DNA of 64,000 nucleotides from Pseudomonadota bacterium (GTDB taxonomy: Bacteria > Pseudomonadota > Gammaproteobacteria > Burkholderiales > Gallionellaceae), in the NCBI GenBank assembly GCA_021822115.1, contig JAJZSA010000004.1, forward strand, positions 1-64,000, read 5' to 3'. Every line of letters begins with the position of its first letter. Positions within the stretch are counted from its first letter, which is position 1. Both the position numbers and the translations under genes were made by a program. Positions 46,454 through 56,031 of the stretch are shown piece by piece. The notes under the pieces are model-generated. The model did not search any database. It was given only the letters and a program-made list of their open reading frames with translations, and was not told the DNA's origin.

Positions 46454-46875
46454 TGTTCAATCCCACTCGCGACGAGGCTCGCAATTTCCTGTTCGAATCA
46501 TGGCGCAAACGGCGTGCCGGCGAACTGCTGTCGCCGCTGGAAGACCTGACGGCGCAACTCATCGACAAGCATCCCGAATACCATGATCTGTTCAGAGATC
46601 CGGAGAAGTTCGCCGCCAAGGATTACGCCCCGGATGGTGACGTGGTCAATCCGTTCCTGCATCTGATGATGCACCTGACCATCGAGGAGCAGATCAGCAT
46701 CGGCCAGCCGCATGGCATCCGCGAACAGTTCGCCCGCCTGAGCGAAAAATACCAATCGGAACACGAGGCCCAGCACGCGATGATGGATTGCCTGGGCGAG
46801 ATGATCTGGCAGGCGCAACGCAATCGCAGCGCGCCCGACGCGGCCATCTATCTCGACTGTCTGGCCCACCAATGA
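46453..46875 (+). CDS. DUF1841 family protein
   Basis: A 140-residue soluble helical protein starting [19 protein letters not shown]. The His-rich central segment NPFLHLMMHLTIEEQISIGQP and the later KYQSEHEAQHAMMDCLGEMIWQA give several conserved His and Glu residues that could bind a metal. This is the DUF1841 pattern, restricted mainly to Beta- and Gammaproteobacteria, with no established function. The start shares one base with the nth stop (TGATG), so it belongs to the Rnf-nth transcript. Confidence 0.85.
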   Translation: MFNPTRDEARNFLFESWRKRRAGELLSPLEDLTAQLIDKHPEYHDLFRDPEKFAAKDYAPDGDVVNPFLHLMMHLTIEEQISIGQPHGIREQFARLSEKYQSEHEAQHAMMDCLGEMIWQAQRNRSAPDAAIYLDCLAHQ

Positions 46876-46900
46876 GCCCGTTGCCGGCCGCTTCGTGCCG

Positions 46901-46929
46901 CTGACGAAAAACGGACTAACCGCTATAAT
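46901..46929 (+). promoter_or_regulatory. Promoter of the CBS-domain gene
   Basis: CTGACG (46901-46906) and a perfect TATAAT (46924-46929) are spaced by 17 bases, 46 bases before the ATG. Confidence 0.75.
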
Positions 46930-46974
46930 CGCCGGCGCACCGAATAACAACCAATCTGCATGAAGGAGAGTTCC

Positions 46975-47553
46975 ATGCCGCATCGCCAGCAGCAACCGCA
47001 CTTCGAACTGAAGACGACCAGCCATGTCCAGGAGATCCTGGAGCCGCACAACGAACCTTGGCAAGTCGAACTGAATGCCCCCGCCATTTCCGTGATGACG
47101 GACTTCCGCGTGCGCGGCATGTTCAAGGTCGGCCCGGACGAGACCATCGACCAGGCCCTGCATGAGATGAAGGTGGCCGGTCTGCGTATCGCCTTCGTGA
47201 AGGAGAAAGGTTCCGAGAAACTGCTGGGTTCCATCACTTCCTACGACATCATGGGTGAGAAGCCGATGCGCTATCTGCAAAGCGTGGGCTTCGCCGACCG
47301 TGGCGTGACGCACAAGGACATCCGCGTGGGCGACATCATGGAGCACACCAAGGACTGGGTGGTCGCCGAGATGCATGATGTGGAAAAAGCCACGGTGAAG
47401 GACGTGCTGGATGCGCTGCAAAAGGCTGGCAAGACCCACATGCCGGTGCTGGAAGTGACTGAAGGCAAACAACCGCAACTGCGCGGCCTGTTCTCCGCCG
47501 CCAAGATCCTGCGCCTGACCGAAGTGAGCCGCCAGAAGGCTGCTGCCAAGTAA
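46975..47553 (+). CDS. CBS domain-containing protein
   Basis: A 192-residue cytosolic protein with two CBS domains forming a Bateman module, the first around residues 35-95 (MFKVGPDETIDQALHEMKVAGLRIAFV) and the second 110-185 (VGDIMEHTKDWVVAEMHDVEKATV in part). Such modules bind adenosine nucleotides and serve as energy sensors; no effector domain is attached. An AAGGAGA ribosome binding site lies 5-6 bases before the ATG at 46975, which rules against an upstream ATG at 46960. It has its own promoter and a strong terminator, so it is monocistronic. Confidence 0.88.
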   Translation: MPHRQQQPHFELKTTSHVQEILEPHNEPWQVELNAPAISVMTDFRVRGMFKVGPDETIDQALHEMKVAGLRIAFVKEKGSEKLLGSITSYDIMGEKPMRYLQSVGFADRGVTHKDIRVGDIMEHTKDWVVAEMHDVEKATVKDVLDALQKAGKTHMPVLEVTEGKQPQLRGLFSAAKILRLTEVSRQKAAAK

Positions 47554-47571
47554 ACGGACGCAAGATTAAAC

Positions 47572-47601
47572 AAAAAGGCGCATCCGAGGATGCGCCTTTT
47601 T
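47572..47601. terminator. Strong bidirectional terminator
   Basis: AAAAAGGCGCATC (47572-47584) pairs perfectly with GATGCGCCTTTTT (47589-47601) around CGAG. It ends the CBS gene on the plus strand and, read the other way, pssA on the minus strand. Confidence 0.92.
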
Positions 47602-47622
47602 TATCGCCCGTCGAAAGGCAAA

Positions 47623-48369
47623 TCAACCGGCATTCGGTCGCTTGCGCAGGTCAAGCGCGGCCATCACATAGCCGGACAAGCAATAGGCGAAGAACAACAG
47701 GAACAGATGCAGCGGCGGGTTCTGCGCCACGAAGATGAAGAACAGCGCGAACAGGAAGATCACGAAGAACGGCACGCTCTTGCGCATGTTGATCGACTTG
47801 AAGCTGTAGTACTTGAAGTTGCTCACCATGGACAGGCCGGCGAACACGGTCAGTGCCGCCGCATACCAGCGCAGGTCGTAACCGGTGAACTTGTTGTCCA
47901 GCATCACCCACACGAAACCGGCCACCAGGGCCGCCGCCGCCGGGCTGGGCAGCCCTTGGAAGTAACGCTTGTCGACCACGTCGATATTGGTGTTGAAACG
48001 TGCCAAGCGCAGCGCCGCACCGGTGCAATAGATGAAGGCAGCGAACCAGCCCCACTTGCCCAGGTCGCGGAACGCCCATTCGTACATCAGGATGGAGGGG
48101 GCGACACCGAAGGAGACCATGTCCGACAGGCTGTCGTACTCGGCGCCGAACTCGCTCTGGGTATGCGTCAACCGCGCCACACGGCCATCCAGACCATCCA
48201 GCACCATGGCGATGAAGATGGCGACCGCCGCGATCTCGTAACGGCCGTTCATCGACTGCACGATGGCATAGAAGCCGGCGAACAGCGCAGCCGTGGTGAA
48301 CAGGTTGGGCAGCAGATAGATGCTGCGCCGGCGCAAGTTCATTTTGCTGCGGGGGTTCATCGGCTCCAT
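47623..48369 (-). CDS. pssA: CDP-diacylglycerol-serine O-phosphatidyltransferase
   Basis: Integral membrane CDP-alcohol phosphatidyltransferase that makes phosphatidylserine, 248 residues with about eight helices. The catalytic signature is DGLDGRVARLTHTQSEFGAE followed by YDSLSD, with all metal-binding Asp residues kept. Psd, three bases upstream in the same operon, decarboxylates the product to phosphatidylethanolamine. The ATG at 48369 may be replaced by nearby in-frame ATGs (4 or 10 codons on). Confidence 0.95.
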   Translation of the reverse strand: MEPMNPRSKMNLRRRSIYLLPNLFTTAALFAGFYAIVQSMNGRYEIAAVAIFIAMVLDGLDGRVARLTHTQSEFGAEYDSLSDMVSFGVAPSILMYEWAFRDLGKWGWFAAFIYCTGAALRLARFNTNIDVVDKRYFQGLPSPAAAALVAGFVWVMLDNKFTGYDLRWYAAALTVFAGLSMVSNFKYYSFKSINMRKSVPFFVIFLFALFFIFVAQNPPLHLFLLFFAYCLSGYVMAALDLRKRPNAG

Positions 48370-48372
48370 GGG

Positions 48373-49017
48373 TCAGTTCAGTTGTGCAAGGATGGTCTCG
48401 GTGGCGCGCACTTTATCACCGATGCTGACCTTGACGGTAGCATCCAGCGGCAGATACACATCCACACGCGAACCGAAGCGGATGAAGCCGTAACGCTGGC
48501 CGCGTGCCAGCGTGTCGCCCGCTTTCACGTAACACAGGATGCGGCGCGCGATCAGACCGGCCACTTGCACGAAGGTCACCGTCTGCCCCGCAGGGGTCTT
48601 GAGCACGATGGCGTTACGCTCGTTCTCGCTCGATGCCTTGTCCAGATCGGCATTCACGAACTTGCCGGGGAAGTACTGCACCTTGCCGATGACGCCGTCC
48701 ACCGGACTGCGATTGGAATGCACGTTGAACACGTTCATGAACACGCTGACCAGCAAGGCCTCGCGCTCACCATAAGGGTCGGTGGTACGCTCGACCTTGA
48801 TCACGCGGCCATCCGCTGGACTCAGCACGGCACCAGCCTGCTGCGGGATCACACGCGCCGGGTCACGGAAGAACTGCAATACGAAAACGAAGATGATCCA
48901 GAACGGGATCGCCCAGGCGAGACACCAGGCCGAGACGGCCACGGCGACGACCAGCGAGATCGCCAAGAACGGCCAGCCTTCGCGGGCGATGATGGGATGC
49001 GGATAATTATTGCTCAT
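48373..49017 (-). CDS. psd: Phosphatidylserine decarboxylase proenzyme
   Basis: Pyruvoyl enzyme converting phosphatidylserine to phosphatidylethanolamine. At 214 residues it is the short, PSD-A type. Two hydrophobic segments anchor the N-terminus; [11 protein letters not shown] and [15 protein letters not shown] are conserved, and self-cleavage is expected at Gly-Ser in [10 protein letters not shown]. It forms a two-gene phospholipid unit with pssA, downstream of ilvBHC. Confidence 0.95.
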   Translation of the reverse strand: MSNNYPHPIIAREGWPFLAISLVVAVAVSAWCLAWAIPFWIIFVFVLQFFRDPARVIPQQAGAVLSPADGRVIKVERTTDPYGEREALLVSVFMNVFNVHSNRSPVDGVIGKVQYFPGKFVNADLDKASSENERNAIVLKTPAGQTVTFVQVAGLIARRILCYVKAGDTLARGQRYGFIRFGSRVDVYLPLDATVKVSIGDKVRATETILAQLN

Positions 49018-49049
49018 AGATCAGGCGTAGGAATAGGAGGGCCGATAGC

Positions 49050-49079
49050 AAGAAGGTGAAGCCTGCGCTTCACCTTCTT
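49050..49079 (-). terminator. Hairpin after ilvC, weak U-tract
   Basis: AAGAAGGTGAAGC and GCTTCACCTTCTT form a perfect 13-bp stem around 4 bases, 12 bases past the ilvC stop. The following minus-strand bases (GCTATCGG) are poor in T, so it may attenuate rather than fully stop transcription into psd, or protect the mRNA 3' end. Confidence 0.6.
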
Positions 49080-49091
49080 GTCGGACTGCGT

Positions 49092-50141
<1,050 letters not shown>

Positions 50142-50633
50142 TCAGAGTTTGAGGATGCGTTCGCCGCGCCCGATGCCAGAGGCACCGGTGCGCACCGTCT
50201 CCAGGATCAGGCCGCGCTCGATCGCCAGCAGGAACTTGTCCAGCTTGGAACCGGCACCGGTCAGTTCGATGGTGTAGGTCTTGTCGGACACGTCGATGAT
50301 GCGTCCGCGGAAGATGTCGGTCATGCGCTTCAGCTCTTCGCGGTCGGCGCCTTCGGCGCGCACCTTGACCAGCATCAGTTCGCGCTCGATATGGTCGCCG
50401 TCGGACAGGTCCATCACCGACACCACGTCCACCAGCTTGTTCAGCTGCTTGTTGATCTGCTCGACGATCGCGTCGGAACCGCTGGTGACGATGGTCATGC
50501 GCGACAGCGTCGGGTCCTCGGTGGGTGCCACGGTGAGCGATTCGATGTTGTAGCCACGCGCGGAGAACAGGCCGGCCACGCGCGACAGCGCGCCGGCTTC
50601 GTTGACCATCAGCAGGGAGATGATATGGCGCAT
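50142..50633 (-). CDS. ilvH: Acetolactate synthase small (regulatory) subunit
   Basis: Regulatory subunit, 163 residues. The N-terminal ACT domain MRHIISLLMVNEAGALSRVA and FSARGYNIESLTVAPTED binds valine for feedback inhibition; the C-terminal domain activates the catalytic subunit. The ATG at 50633 is one base after the ilvB stop, indicating coupled synthesis of the two subunits. Could equally be named ilvN. Confidence 0.96.
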   Translation of the reverse strand: MRHIISLLMVNEAGALSRVAGLFSARGYNIESLTVAPTEDPTLSRMTIVTSGSDAIVEQINKQLNKLVDVVSVMDLSDGDHIERELMLVKVRAEGADREELKRMTDIFRGRIIDVSDKTYTIELTGAGSKLDKFLLAIERGLILETVRTGASGIGRGERILKL

Positions 50634-50634
50634 G

Positions 50635-52341
50635 TTACAGGTCCTCCGCCAGAATGATCTCGGACAGGCCCTTGCCGCCGGGCACCATGGGATACACGTT
50701 CTCGGTGGAATCGGTGCGGAAATCGAGGAACACCAATTCATCCTTGCGCGCGAAGGCTTCCTTGAGTGCGCCCTCCACGTCCGCAGGGTTCTCCACCTTG
50801 ATGCCGACGTGACCGTAGGCCTCGGCCACCTTCACGAAATCGGGCAGCGCATCCATATACGACTGCGAATAGCGGTTGCCGTGGAAGAACTCCTGCCACT
50901 GGCGCACCATGCCCAGATAGCGGTTGTTCAGCGCGATGATCTTGATCGGCAGGTTGAACTGCTTGCAGGTGGACAGCTCCTGGATGTTCATCTGGATACT
51001 GCCCTCACCCGTCACACAGGCCACTTGCGCGCCGGGATGGGCCAGTTGCACGCCCATCGCCGCCGGCAGGCCGAAGCCCATGGTGCCGAGGCCGCCGGAG
51101 TTGATCCAGCGACGCGGCTCGTTGAACTTGTAATACTGAGCCGCCCACATCTGGTGCTGACCGACATCGGAAGTCACGAAGGCATCGCCGCGCGTGACCT
51201 TGTGCAACATCTCGATCACATATTGCGGCTTGATGAGTTCGGTCGAGTTCTTGTACGACAGCGAATTCGCTCCGCGCCATTCCTCGATCTGCGTCCACCA
51301 GGCTTTGAGTGCGGCAGCATCCGGCTTCTGCTTGCTGCTCTTCAGCACTTGCAGCAGGTCGCCCAGCACGTTGGCGACGTCGCCGACCAGCGGCACATCC
51401 ACCTTCACGCGTTTGGAGATGGACGCAGGGTCGATATCCAGATGGATGATCTTGCGCGGCACTTCGGCGAAATGCGCGACATTGCCGATCACGCGGTCGT
51501 CGAAACGCGCGCCCACCGCCAGCAGCACATCGCAGTTCTGCATGGCCAGGTTGGCTTCCAGTGTGCCGTGCATGCCCAGCATGCCGAGGAACTGCTTGTC
51601 GCTGGCAGGATAGCCACCCAACCCCATCAGGGTGTTGGTGCAGGGGAAGCCGAGTTGGCGCACCAGTTCGGTCAGGTGTTTGGCCGCGTCGGACAGGATC
51701 ACACCGCCGCCGGCGTACACCATGGGGCGCTTGGCTTCGAGCAGCATCTGCGCAGCCTGCTTGACCAGCGCCGGATCGCCCTTGACCTGCGGATTGTAGG
51801 AACGGATGCTGACCTTCTCCGGATAGACGAACTCGGTCTTATGGTTGGACACATCCTTGGGGATGTCCACCAGCACCGGACCGGGACGACCGCTCTTGGC
51901 CAGATAGAACGCCTTCTTCAGCGTGCTGGCCAGATCCTTGACGTCCTTCACCAGGAAGTTGTGCTTCACGCAGGGACGGGTGATGCCGACCGCATCCACC
52001 TCCTGGAACGCATCCTCGCCGATGAAACCGGTCGGCACCTGGCCGCTGATCACCACCATCGGGATGGAATCCATATAGGCGGTGGCGATGCCGGTGACGG
52101 CATTGGTCACGCCAGGACCGGAAGTCACCAGCGCCACACCGACCTTGTCGGTCGAGCGGGAATAGCCATCCGCAGCATGCACGGCCGCCTGCTCATGGCG
52201 CACCAGCACGTGCTTGACCTTGTCCTGCTTGAACAGCTCGTCATAAATGAACAACACTGCCCCGCCGGGGTAGCCGAAGACGTATTCGACCCCCTCCTCC
52301 TGCAGGCAGCGGATGGTTATCTCTGCGCCGGTCAATTCCAT
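50635..52341 (-). CDS. ilvB: Acetolactate synthase large (catalytic) subunit
   Basis: TPP-, Mg- and FAD-dependent enzyme condensing pyruvate with pyruvate or 2-oxobutyrate, 568 residues. The catalytic Glu region is HVLVRHEQAAVHAADGYSR, GYPGGAVLFIYDEL precedes it, and the TPP/Mg motif is GEGSIQMNIQELSTC through NNRYLGMVRQWQEFF. The ATG at 52341 is preceded by a short 40-base leader from the mapped promoter. May also be called ilvI. Confidence 0.97.
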   Translation of the reverse strand: MELTGAEITIRCLQEEGVEYVFGYPGGAVLFIYDELFKQDKVKHVLVRHEQAAVHAADGYSRSTDKVGVALVTSGPGVTNAVTGIATAYMDSIPMVVISGQVPTGFIGEDAFQEVDAVGITRPCVKHNFLVKDVKDLASTLKKAFYLAKSGRPGPVLVDIPKDVSNHKTEFVYPEKVSIRSYNPQVKGDPALVKQAAQMLLEAKRPMVYAGGGVILSDAAKHLTELVRQLGFPCTNTLMGLGGYPASDKQFLGMLGMHGTLEANLAMQNCDVLLAVGARFDDRVIGNVAHFAEVPRKIIHLDIDPASISKRVKVDVPLVGDVANVLGDLLQVLKSSKQKPDAAALKAWWTQIEEWRGANSLSYKNSTELIKPQYVIEMLHKVTRGDAFVTSDVGQHQMWAAQYYKFNEPRRWINSGGLGTMGFGLPAAMGVQLAHPGAQVACVTGEGSIQMNIQELSTCKQFNLPIKIIALNNRYLGMVRQWQEFFHGNRYSQSYMDALPDFVKVAEAYGHVGIKVENPADVEGALKEAFARKDELVFLDFRTDSTENVYPMVPGGKGLSEIILAEDL

Positions 52342-52370
52342 GGGCAAACTACCTATTCGTCCAGTCAATG

Positions 52371-52410
52371 AAAGACCGTGCAAGATACTGGCTGCGGTCT
52401 TTTTGGTCAA
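52371..52410 (-). promoter_or_regulatory. ilvB promoter with overlapping inverted repeat
   Basis: Minus-strand TTGACC (52410-52405) and TATCTT (52387-52382) are spaced by 17 bases. AAAGACCG (52371-52378) and CGGTCTTT (52395-52402) form an 8-bp inverted repeat flanking the -10. The repeat could be a repressor site or, in RNA from upstream, a hairpin. No leader peptide rich in Leu, Val or Ile codons is visible. Confidence 0.65.
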
Positions 52411-52458
52411 CCCCGCAGCCCCCATGGACCCGGGAAAACCATTGCCACAACAGGAATT

Positions 52459-52467
52459 TGCTATCAT
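52459..52467 (+). promoter_or_regulatory. Extended -10 promoter of the sigma factor gene
   Basis: TGCTATCAT matches the extended -10 form (TGn plus TATCAT), about 30 bases before the TTG start. The same nine bases precede bepA at 62811-62819. Confidence 0.5.
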
Positions 52468-52497
52468 CCGCCGCCCGCAACCCGCATTTCGCCGACA

Positions 52498-53079
52498 TTG
52501 TCCACCCGCGCCGAGCTTTCCGACTTCCTCGCCAGCGTAGAACGCCGCGCCTACAAGCACGCGCTCTACGCGGTGCGTGACGAGGATGCCGCACTGGACA
52601 TCGTGCAGGATGCCATGATCAAGCTGTCCGAGCGCTACGGCAACAAGCCCCCCGCCGAGTTGCCCCTGCTGTTCCAGCGCATCCTGCAGACCACCATCCT
52701 CGACCATTTCCGCCGGCAGAAGGTGCGCAACCTGCATTTCAGCCTGTTCTCCTCCTTCGCCCCGAAGCAGGAGGATGATGATTTCGAAGTGCTCGACCTG
52801 CTACAGGACGAAGACAATGCCAGCCAGCCAGCCGCCCCGGATACGGCGCTGGCACAAAGCGAGTTGCTGGGCATCATCGAACATGCCCTGCAACGTCTGC
52901 CACCCCGTCAACGGGAAGCCTTCATATTGCGTTACTGGGAACAACTGGATACGGCCCAGACGGCCGCCGCCATGGGCTGTACCGAAGGTAGCGTCAAGAC
53001 ACATTGTTCGCGCGCCACGCACACGCTGGCGGGCATACTCAAAGCCAAAGGGATAGACCTGTCATGGGAAACAGAGTGA
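52498..53079 (+). CDS. RNA polymerase sigma factor, ECF (sigma70 family)
   Basis: A 193-residue ECF-type sigma factor. Region 2 runs about residues 5-70 (ALYAVRDEDAALDIVQDAMIKLSERYG), an acidic linker follows (QEDDDFEVLDLLQDEDN), and region 4 is LPPRQREAFILRYWEQLDTAQTAAAMGCTEGS-type helix-turn-helix (quoted to its first 20 residues in effect: LPPRQREAFILRYWEQ). The start is a TTG at 52498; no ATG lies upstream of region 2. The next two genes encode a DUF3619 membrane protein and a DUF3106 exported protein, a conserved betaproteobacterial trio, so the DUF3619 product may act as its anti-sigma partner. Confidence 0.88.
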   Translation: MSTRAELSDFLASVERRAYKHALYAVRDEDAALDIVQDAMIKLSERYGNKPPAELPLLFQRILQTTILDHFRRQKVRNLHFSLFSSFAPKQEDDDFEVLDLLQDEDNASQPAAPDTALAQSELLGIIEHALQRLPPRQREAFILRYWEQLDTAQTAAAMGCTEGSVKTHCSRATHTLAGILKAKGIDLSWETE

Positions 53080-53402
53080 ACATCGAAGAACTGAAGAATC
53101 TGCTCGACCATGCGGCCGAAGCGCCGCTCGCGCCGGCGATCGCGCAGCGCCTGCAACTGGCGCGCCAGTCCGCATTGGCGCGCCAGCGCCGACCGCACGC
53201 ATGGCTGACACGCCTGCAACATCTCCTCCGTCCGCACGAACATGAACCGCACCGCACGCTGCACTGGGTGGGTGCGCTGTTACTGCTCGCCGTGGTGCTG
53301 GCCGGCGGCTGGCAATGGAAGCAGGTCGCGCTGCACGACCATGCCGCCCTCGACCTGGCCATCCTCACCGACGATCTGCCGTTGCGCATGTATGTGGAGT
53401 AA
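53064..53402 (+). CDS. DUF3619 family single-pass membrane protein
   Basis: A 112-residue protein starting MGNRVNIEELKNLLDHAAE. Residues 1-65 are soluble and rich in Arg, Gln and Leu; one transmembrane helix follows (WVGALLLLAVVLAGGWQW) and a short periplasmic acidic tail ends PLRMYVE. Orientation N-in, C-out and the position directly after an ECF sigma gene (16-base overlap) resemble anti-sigma factors, but no zinc anti-sigma motif is present, so that role is inferred. Confidence 0.82.
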   Translation: MGNRVNIEELKNLLDHAAEAPLAPAIAQRLQLARQSALARQRRPHAWLTRLQHLLRPHEHEPHRTLHWVGALLLLAVVLAGGWQWKQVALHDHAALDLAILTDDLPLRMYVE

Positions 53403-53412
53403 GAAGACCGCG

Positions 53413-53772
53413 ATGCGCAACACCCTGCTATGGCCCTTGCTCGCACTATTGCTGAGTCCGCTCGCTGCCAGCGCCGAAAAATGGAGCGAACTGAGTCCGA
53501 CCGCCCGCCAGATCCTGTCCCCCCTGGAACAGAGTTGGGACACGTTGCCGCGTAGCGAACAGAAGAGCTTCATCGGGGTGGCCGATGCCTACCCCACCCT
53601 GCCGCCGGAAAAACAACAACGTCTGGTGTCGCAGATACAGGAATGGGCCGGACTGACCCACGAACAGCGCGAACGCGCACGCGAGAAGTTCTCGGCCTTC
53701 AGCAAGGTGCCGGAAGAGAAGCGTGAAGCGGTAAAACGCATGGTGCGCGAACAGGAAGACCAGCAACGCTGA
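53413..53772 (+). CDS. DUF3106 family exported protein
   Basis: A 119-residue protein with a signal peptide (LLWPLLALLLSPLAASA) and a charged helical mature domain. Repeated short motifs such as WSELSPTARQILSPLEQ, LPPEKQQRLVSQIQEWAGLT and THEQRERAREKFSAF give a helical-repeat look reminiscent of periplasmic stress proteins of the Spy/CpxP or ZraP type, though without their exact LTxxQ motif. It is probably periplasmic and made under control of the preceding sigma factor. Confidence 0.82.
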   Translation: MRNTLLWPLLALLLSPLAASAEKWSELSPTARQILSPLEQSWDTLPRSEQKSFIGVADAYPTLPPEKQQRLVSQIQEWAGLTHEQRERAREKFSAFSKVPEEKREAVKRMVREQEDQQR

Positions 53773-53781
53773 GCCGAGCGC

Positions 53782-54858
53782 TCAACGACGCTCGGTGCGC
53801 CACAGCAGGAATAAAGCCACTCCAAGGAATATCCAGCTCACCGCCGTGGCGCTGAACATGGCCGGCCATTCGTTCAACGTACCCAGGTTGGCGAACAGCC
53901 GACTGGCGAAATGGAAAGCCAAGCCCAGCACCACGCCGAGGAATATCTTGCCGCCGACGCCGCCTTCGCGCCGCTGATAGGAAGAGAACGGCAGCGCCAG
54001 CATCATCATCACGAACACCGCGAACGGATACACCATCTTGTTCCACAGGGCGATCTCGTAACGCAGGGTACTTTGCTTGTTGTCCGCCAGATGGCGCGTG
54101 TACTGGTACAGGTTCCAGGCGGACATCTGCTCCGGCATCACCATCAAGACATTCAGCAGGCTGGGATTGAGCGCGGTATGCCACTCCATCGAGGGCAGGC
54201 TTTCGGCGCGCGCACCGACGCCTTCGAACACGGTGCGCTGCACATCTTCCAGCTGCCAGCGCCGCTCTTCCAGGAAGGTCGCGCGCTTAGCCGCCGTTAC
54301 ACTGACCAGATGGTAGTTCTCATCAAATTGATAGATGCTGACATTCAGCAGCGAGGTGTCCGGCAATACGCTGCGCACATTGACGAAACTGCCTTCATCC
54401 TTGACCCACACGCCGGAGCGGAACTCGCGCACATTGACTTGCGCGTTCTGCGCCTTGAGCTTGATCTGCTGCGCCAGCTTCTCGCTCGGCGGCGCGACGA
54501 ATTCGCCGATCACGAAGCAGGCGAGCAACAAGGGAGCGCCGATGCGCAGCAACGTCTGGATCAGCTGCTTCAACGACACACCCGAGGCGCGATACACCGT
54601 CAGTTCGGAACTCGCCGCCAGTTGCACCAGCGCCACGATGGTGCCGATCAGCACCGCGACCGGGAACAACTCATAGATATGACCCGGCAGGATGAGCGCG
54701 ACATAGAGCAGCATGAACCCCAGCCGATAGTCGCCGCGCCCCATCTCGTTGAGCTGGTTGATCAGGTCGATCAGCGCGAACAGCATGAGCAGGGCGGCGA
54801 ACACCAGGAATACGCTGGCGTAGATCTCGCGGGCAAGGTAGCGCGACAACAGCTTCAT
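53782..54858 (-). CDS. lptG: LPS export ABC transporter permease LptG
   Basis: Inner-membrane permease (358 residues) that, with LptF and LptB, extracts lipopolysaccharide from the inner membrane. Six helices frame a periplasmic beta-jellyroll domain (about 130-270). KLLSRYLAREIYASVFLVF at the start and VYRASGVSLKQLIQTLLRIG (coupling helix) are typical. Overlaps lptF by 4 bases. Convergent with the DUF3106 gene, 9 bases apart. Confidence 0.95.
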   Translation of the reverse strand: MKLLSRYLAREIYASVFLVFAALLMLFALIDLINQLNEMGRGDYRLGFMLLYVALILPGHIYELFPVAVLIGTIVALVQLAASSELTVYRASGVSLKQLIQTLLRIGAPLLLACFVIGEFVAPPSEKLAQQIKLKAQNAQVNVREFRSGVWVKDEGSFVNVRSVLPDTSLLNVSIYQFDENYHLVSVTAAKRATFLEERRWQLEDVQRTVFEGVGARAESLPSMEWHTALNPSLLNVLMVMPEQMSAWNLYQYTRHLADNKQSTLRYEIALWNKMVYPFAVFVMMMLALPFSSYQRREGGVGGKIFLGVVLGLAFHFASRLFANLGTLNEWPAMFSATAVSWIFLGVALFLLWRTERR

Positions 54859-55940
54859 CGTTTCCAGCGCCCCCACGGCCGCAGCGTGCTGCGTTGATAG
54901 AACAGCAGCAGCACGACGACGAACATGCCGGTATGCAGCATCCACATGCCGCTCACGGCATCGATCTTGCCTTGTGCCACCCAGGAGTTGGTCACGCTGA
55001 TCATGTTGTTATAGAAGATGTAGACCACGAACGCGATGATCAGATTGAAGGAACGCCCGGAACGCGGATCGACGCGACTCATCGGCACCGCCAGCAAGGC
55101 CATGATCAACGCACTCAACGGCAAGCCGACACGCCATTCCAGTTCCGCCAGGTTCCACGAATCGGCATGCTGGATCAGATACCAGGTACTCAGCGTCTTC
55201 ACCCCTGGCTGCGACTGCCGCAACTCGGCCGGCTCGATACGCATGGCATAGCGCTCGAACTGCGCGATGCGGAAATCCGCCTGTCCCGGCGTGCCTTCGT
55301 AGCGCGTGCCGTTCAACAGCACCAGGAAACGGTCGCCGTTCTCGGCCGTCTCCTGATAACCCTCCTTGGCCACCATGGTGCCTTCGCGCCCATGCTGGAT
55401 GGAACGCACGAAGATGTTGCCGACGCGCTTGTTCTCGGTATCCACCCCTTCCAGGAAGAACACGCGGTCCGCCTGCTTCGATTCGCGGAACGCCCCCGGC
55501 GAAGCGGCCGACACATCATCCCGGCTATCCAGGCGACGCTTGTACTCCTCCGCTTTGGACAAGGCCCAAGGCGACAACACCAGGCTGGTCATGGCGATGA
55601 CCGCGACCACCGGCACGGCATAACCCAGAACAGGACGTATCCAGCGCGTCAGCCCGATGCCGGAGGCGAACCACACCACCATCTCGCTGTCGCGATAGCA
55701 GCGCGTCAGCGTGATGAGGATGGACAGGAACAGGCTGATGGACAGCAGCACCGGCAGATAGTTGATGGCATTGAAGCCGAGGATCACCAGCACGCCATCC
55801 ACAGCCAGCAAGCCGCTCACCGATTCGCCCAACAGGCGGATCAACTGGGTGAACACCACGATGCCGATCAGGATGGAGAACACCAGCATGCCGACCGAAG
55901 CGAACTCGCGGACCAGCGTGCGCTGGAAGATGCCGCGCAT
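54855..55940 (-). CDS. lptF: LPS export ABC transporter permease LptF
   Basis: Partner permease of LptG, 361 residues from the ATG at 55940 (MRGIFQRTLVREFASVG), which matches the family start. A second ATG at 55997 would add 19 Pro/Lys/Gln-rich residues and would overlap the pepA promoter. Motifs include FASGIGLTRWIRPVLGYA (coupling helix), the periplasmic domain from about 130 to 260, and ALLAVPMSRVDPRSGRSFN in the C-terminal membrane half. Divergent from pepA, as in most Proteobacteria. Confidence 0.94.
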   Translation of the reverse strand: MRGIFQRTLVREFASVGMLVFSILIGIVVFTQLIRLLGESVSGLLAVDGVLVILGFNAINYLPVLLSISLFLSILITLTRCYRDSEMVVWFASGIGLTRWIRPVLGYAVPVVAVIAMTSLVLSPWALSKAEEYKRRLDSRDDVSAASPGAFRESKQADRVFFLEGVDTENKRVGNIFVRSIQHGREGTMVAKEGYQETAENGDRFLVLLNGTRYEGTPGQADFRIAQFERYAMRIEPAELRQSQPGVKTLSTWYLIQHADSWNLAELEWRVGLPLSALIMALLAVPMSRVDPRSGRSFNLIIAFVVYIFYNNMISVTNSWVAQGKIDAVSGMWMLHTGMFVVVLLLFYQRSTLRPWGRWKR

Positions 55941-55960
55941 CCGTCCCGCAGGGGGTTGCT

Positions 55961-55990
55961 TTGACTTTTGCGGCGTGGATTGCGGATAAT
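55961..55990 (+). promoter_or_regulatory. pepA promoter
   Basis: TTGACT (55961-55966) and GATAAT (55985-55990) are separated by 18 bases, 41 bases before the pepA GTG start. Confidence 0.65.
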
Positions 55991-56031
55991 CCGGCATCTT
56001 GAAATTTCAGGGATTCATCGAGGAGAGGCGC

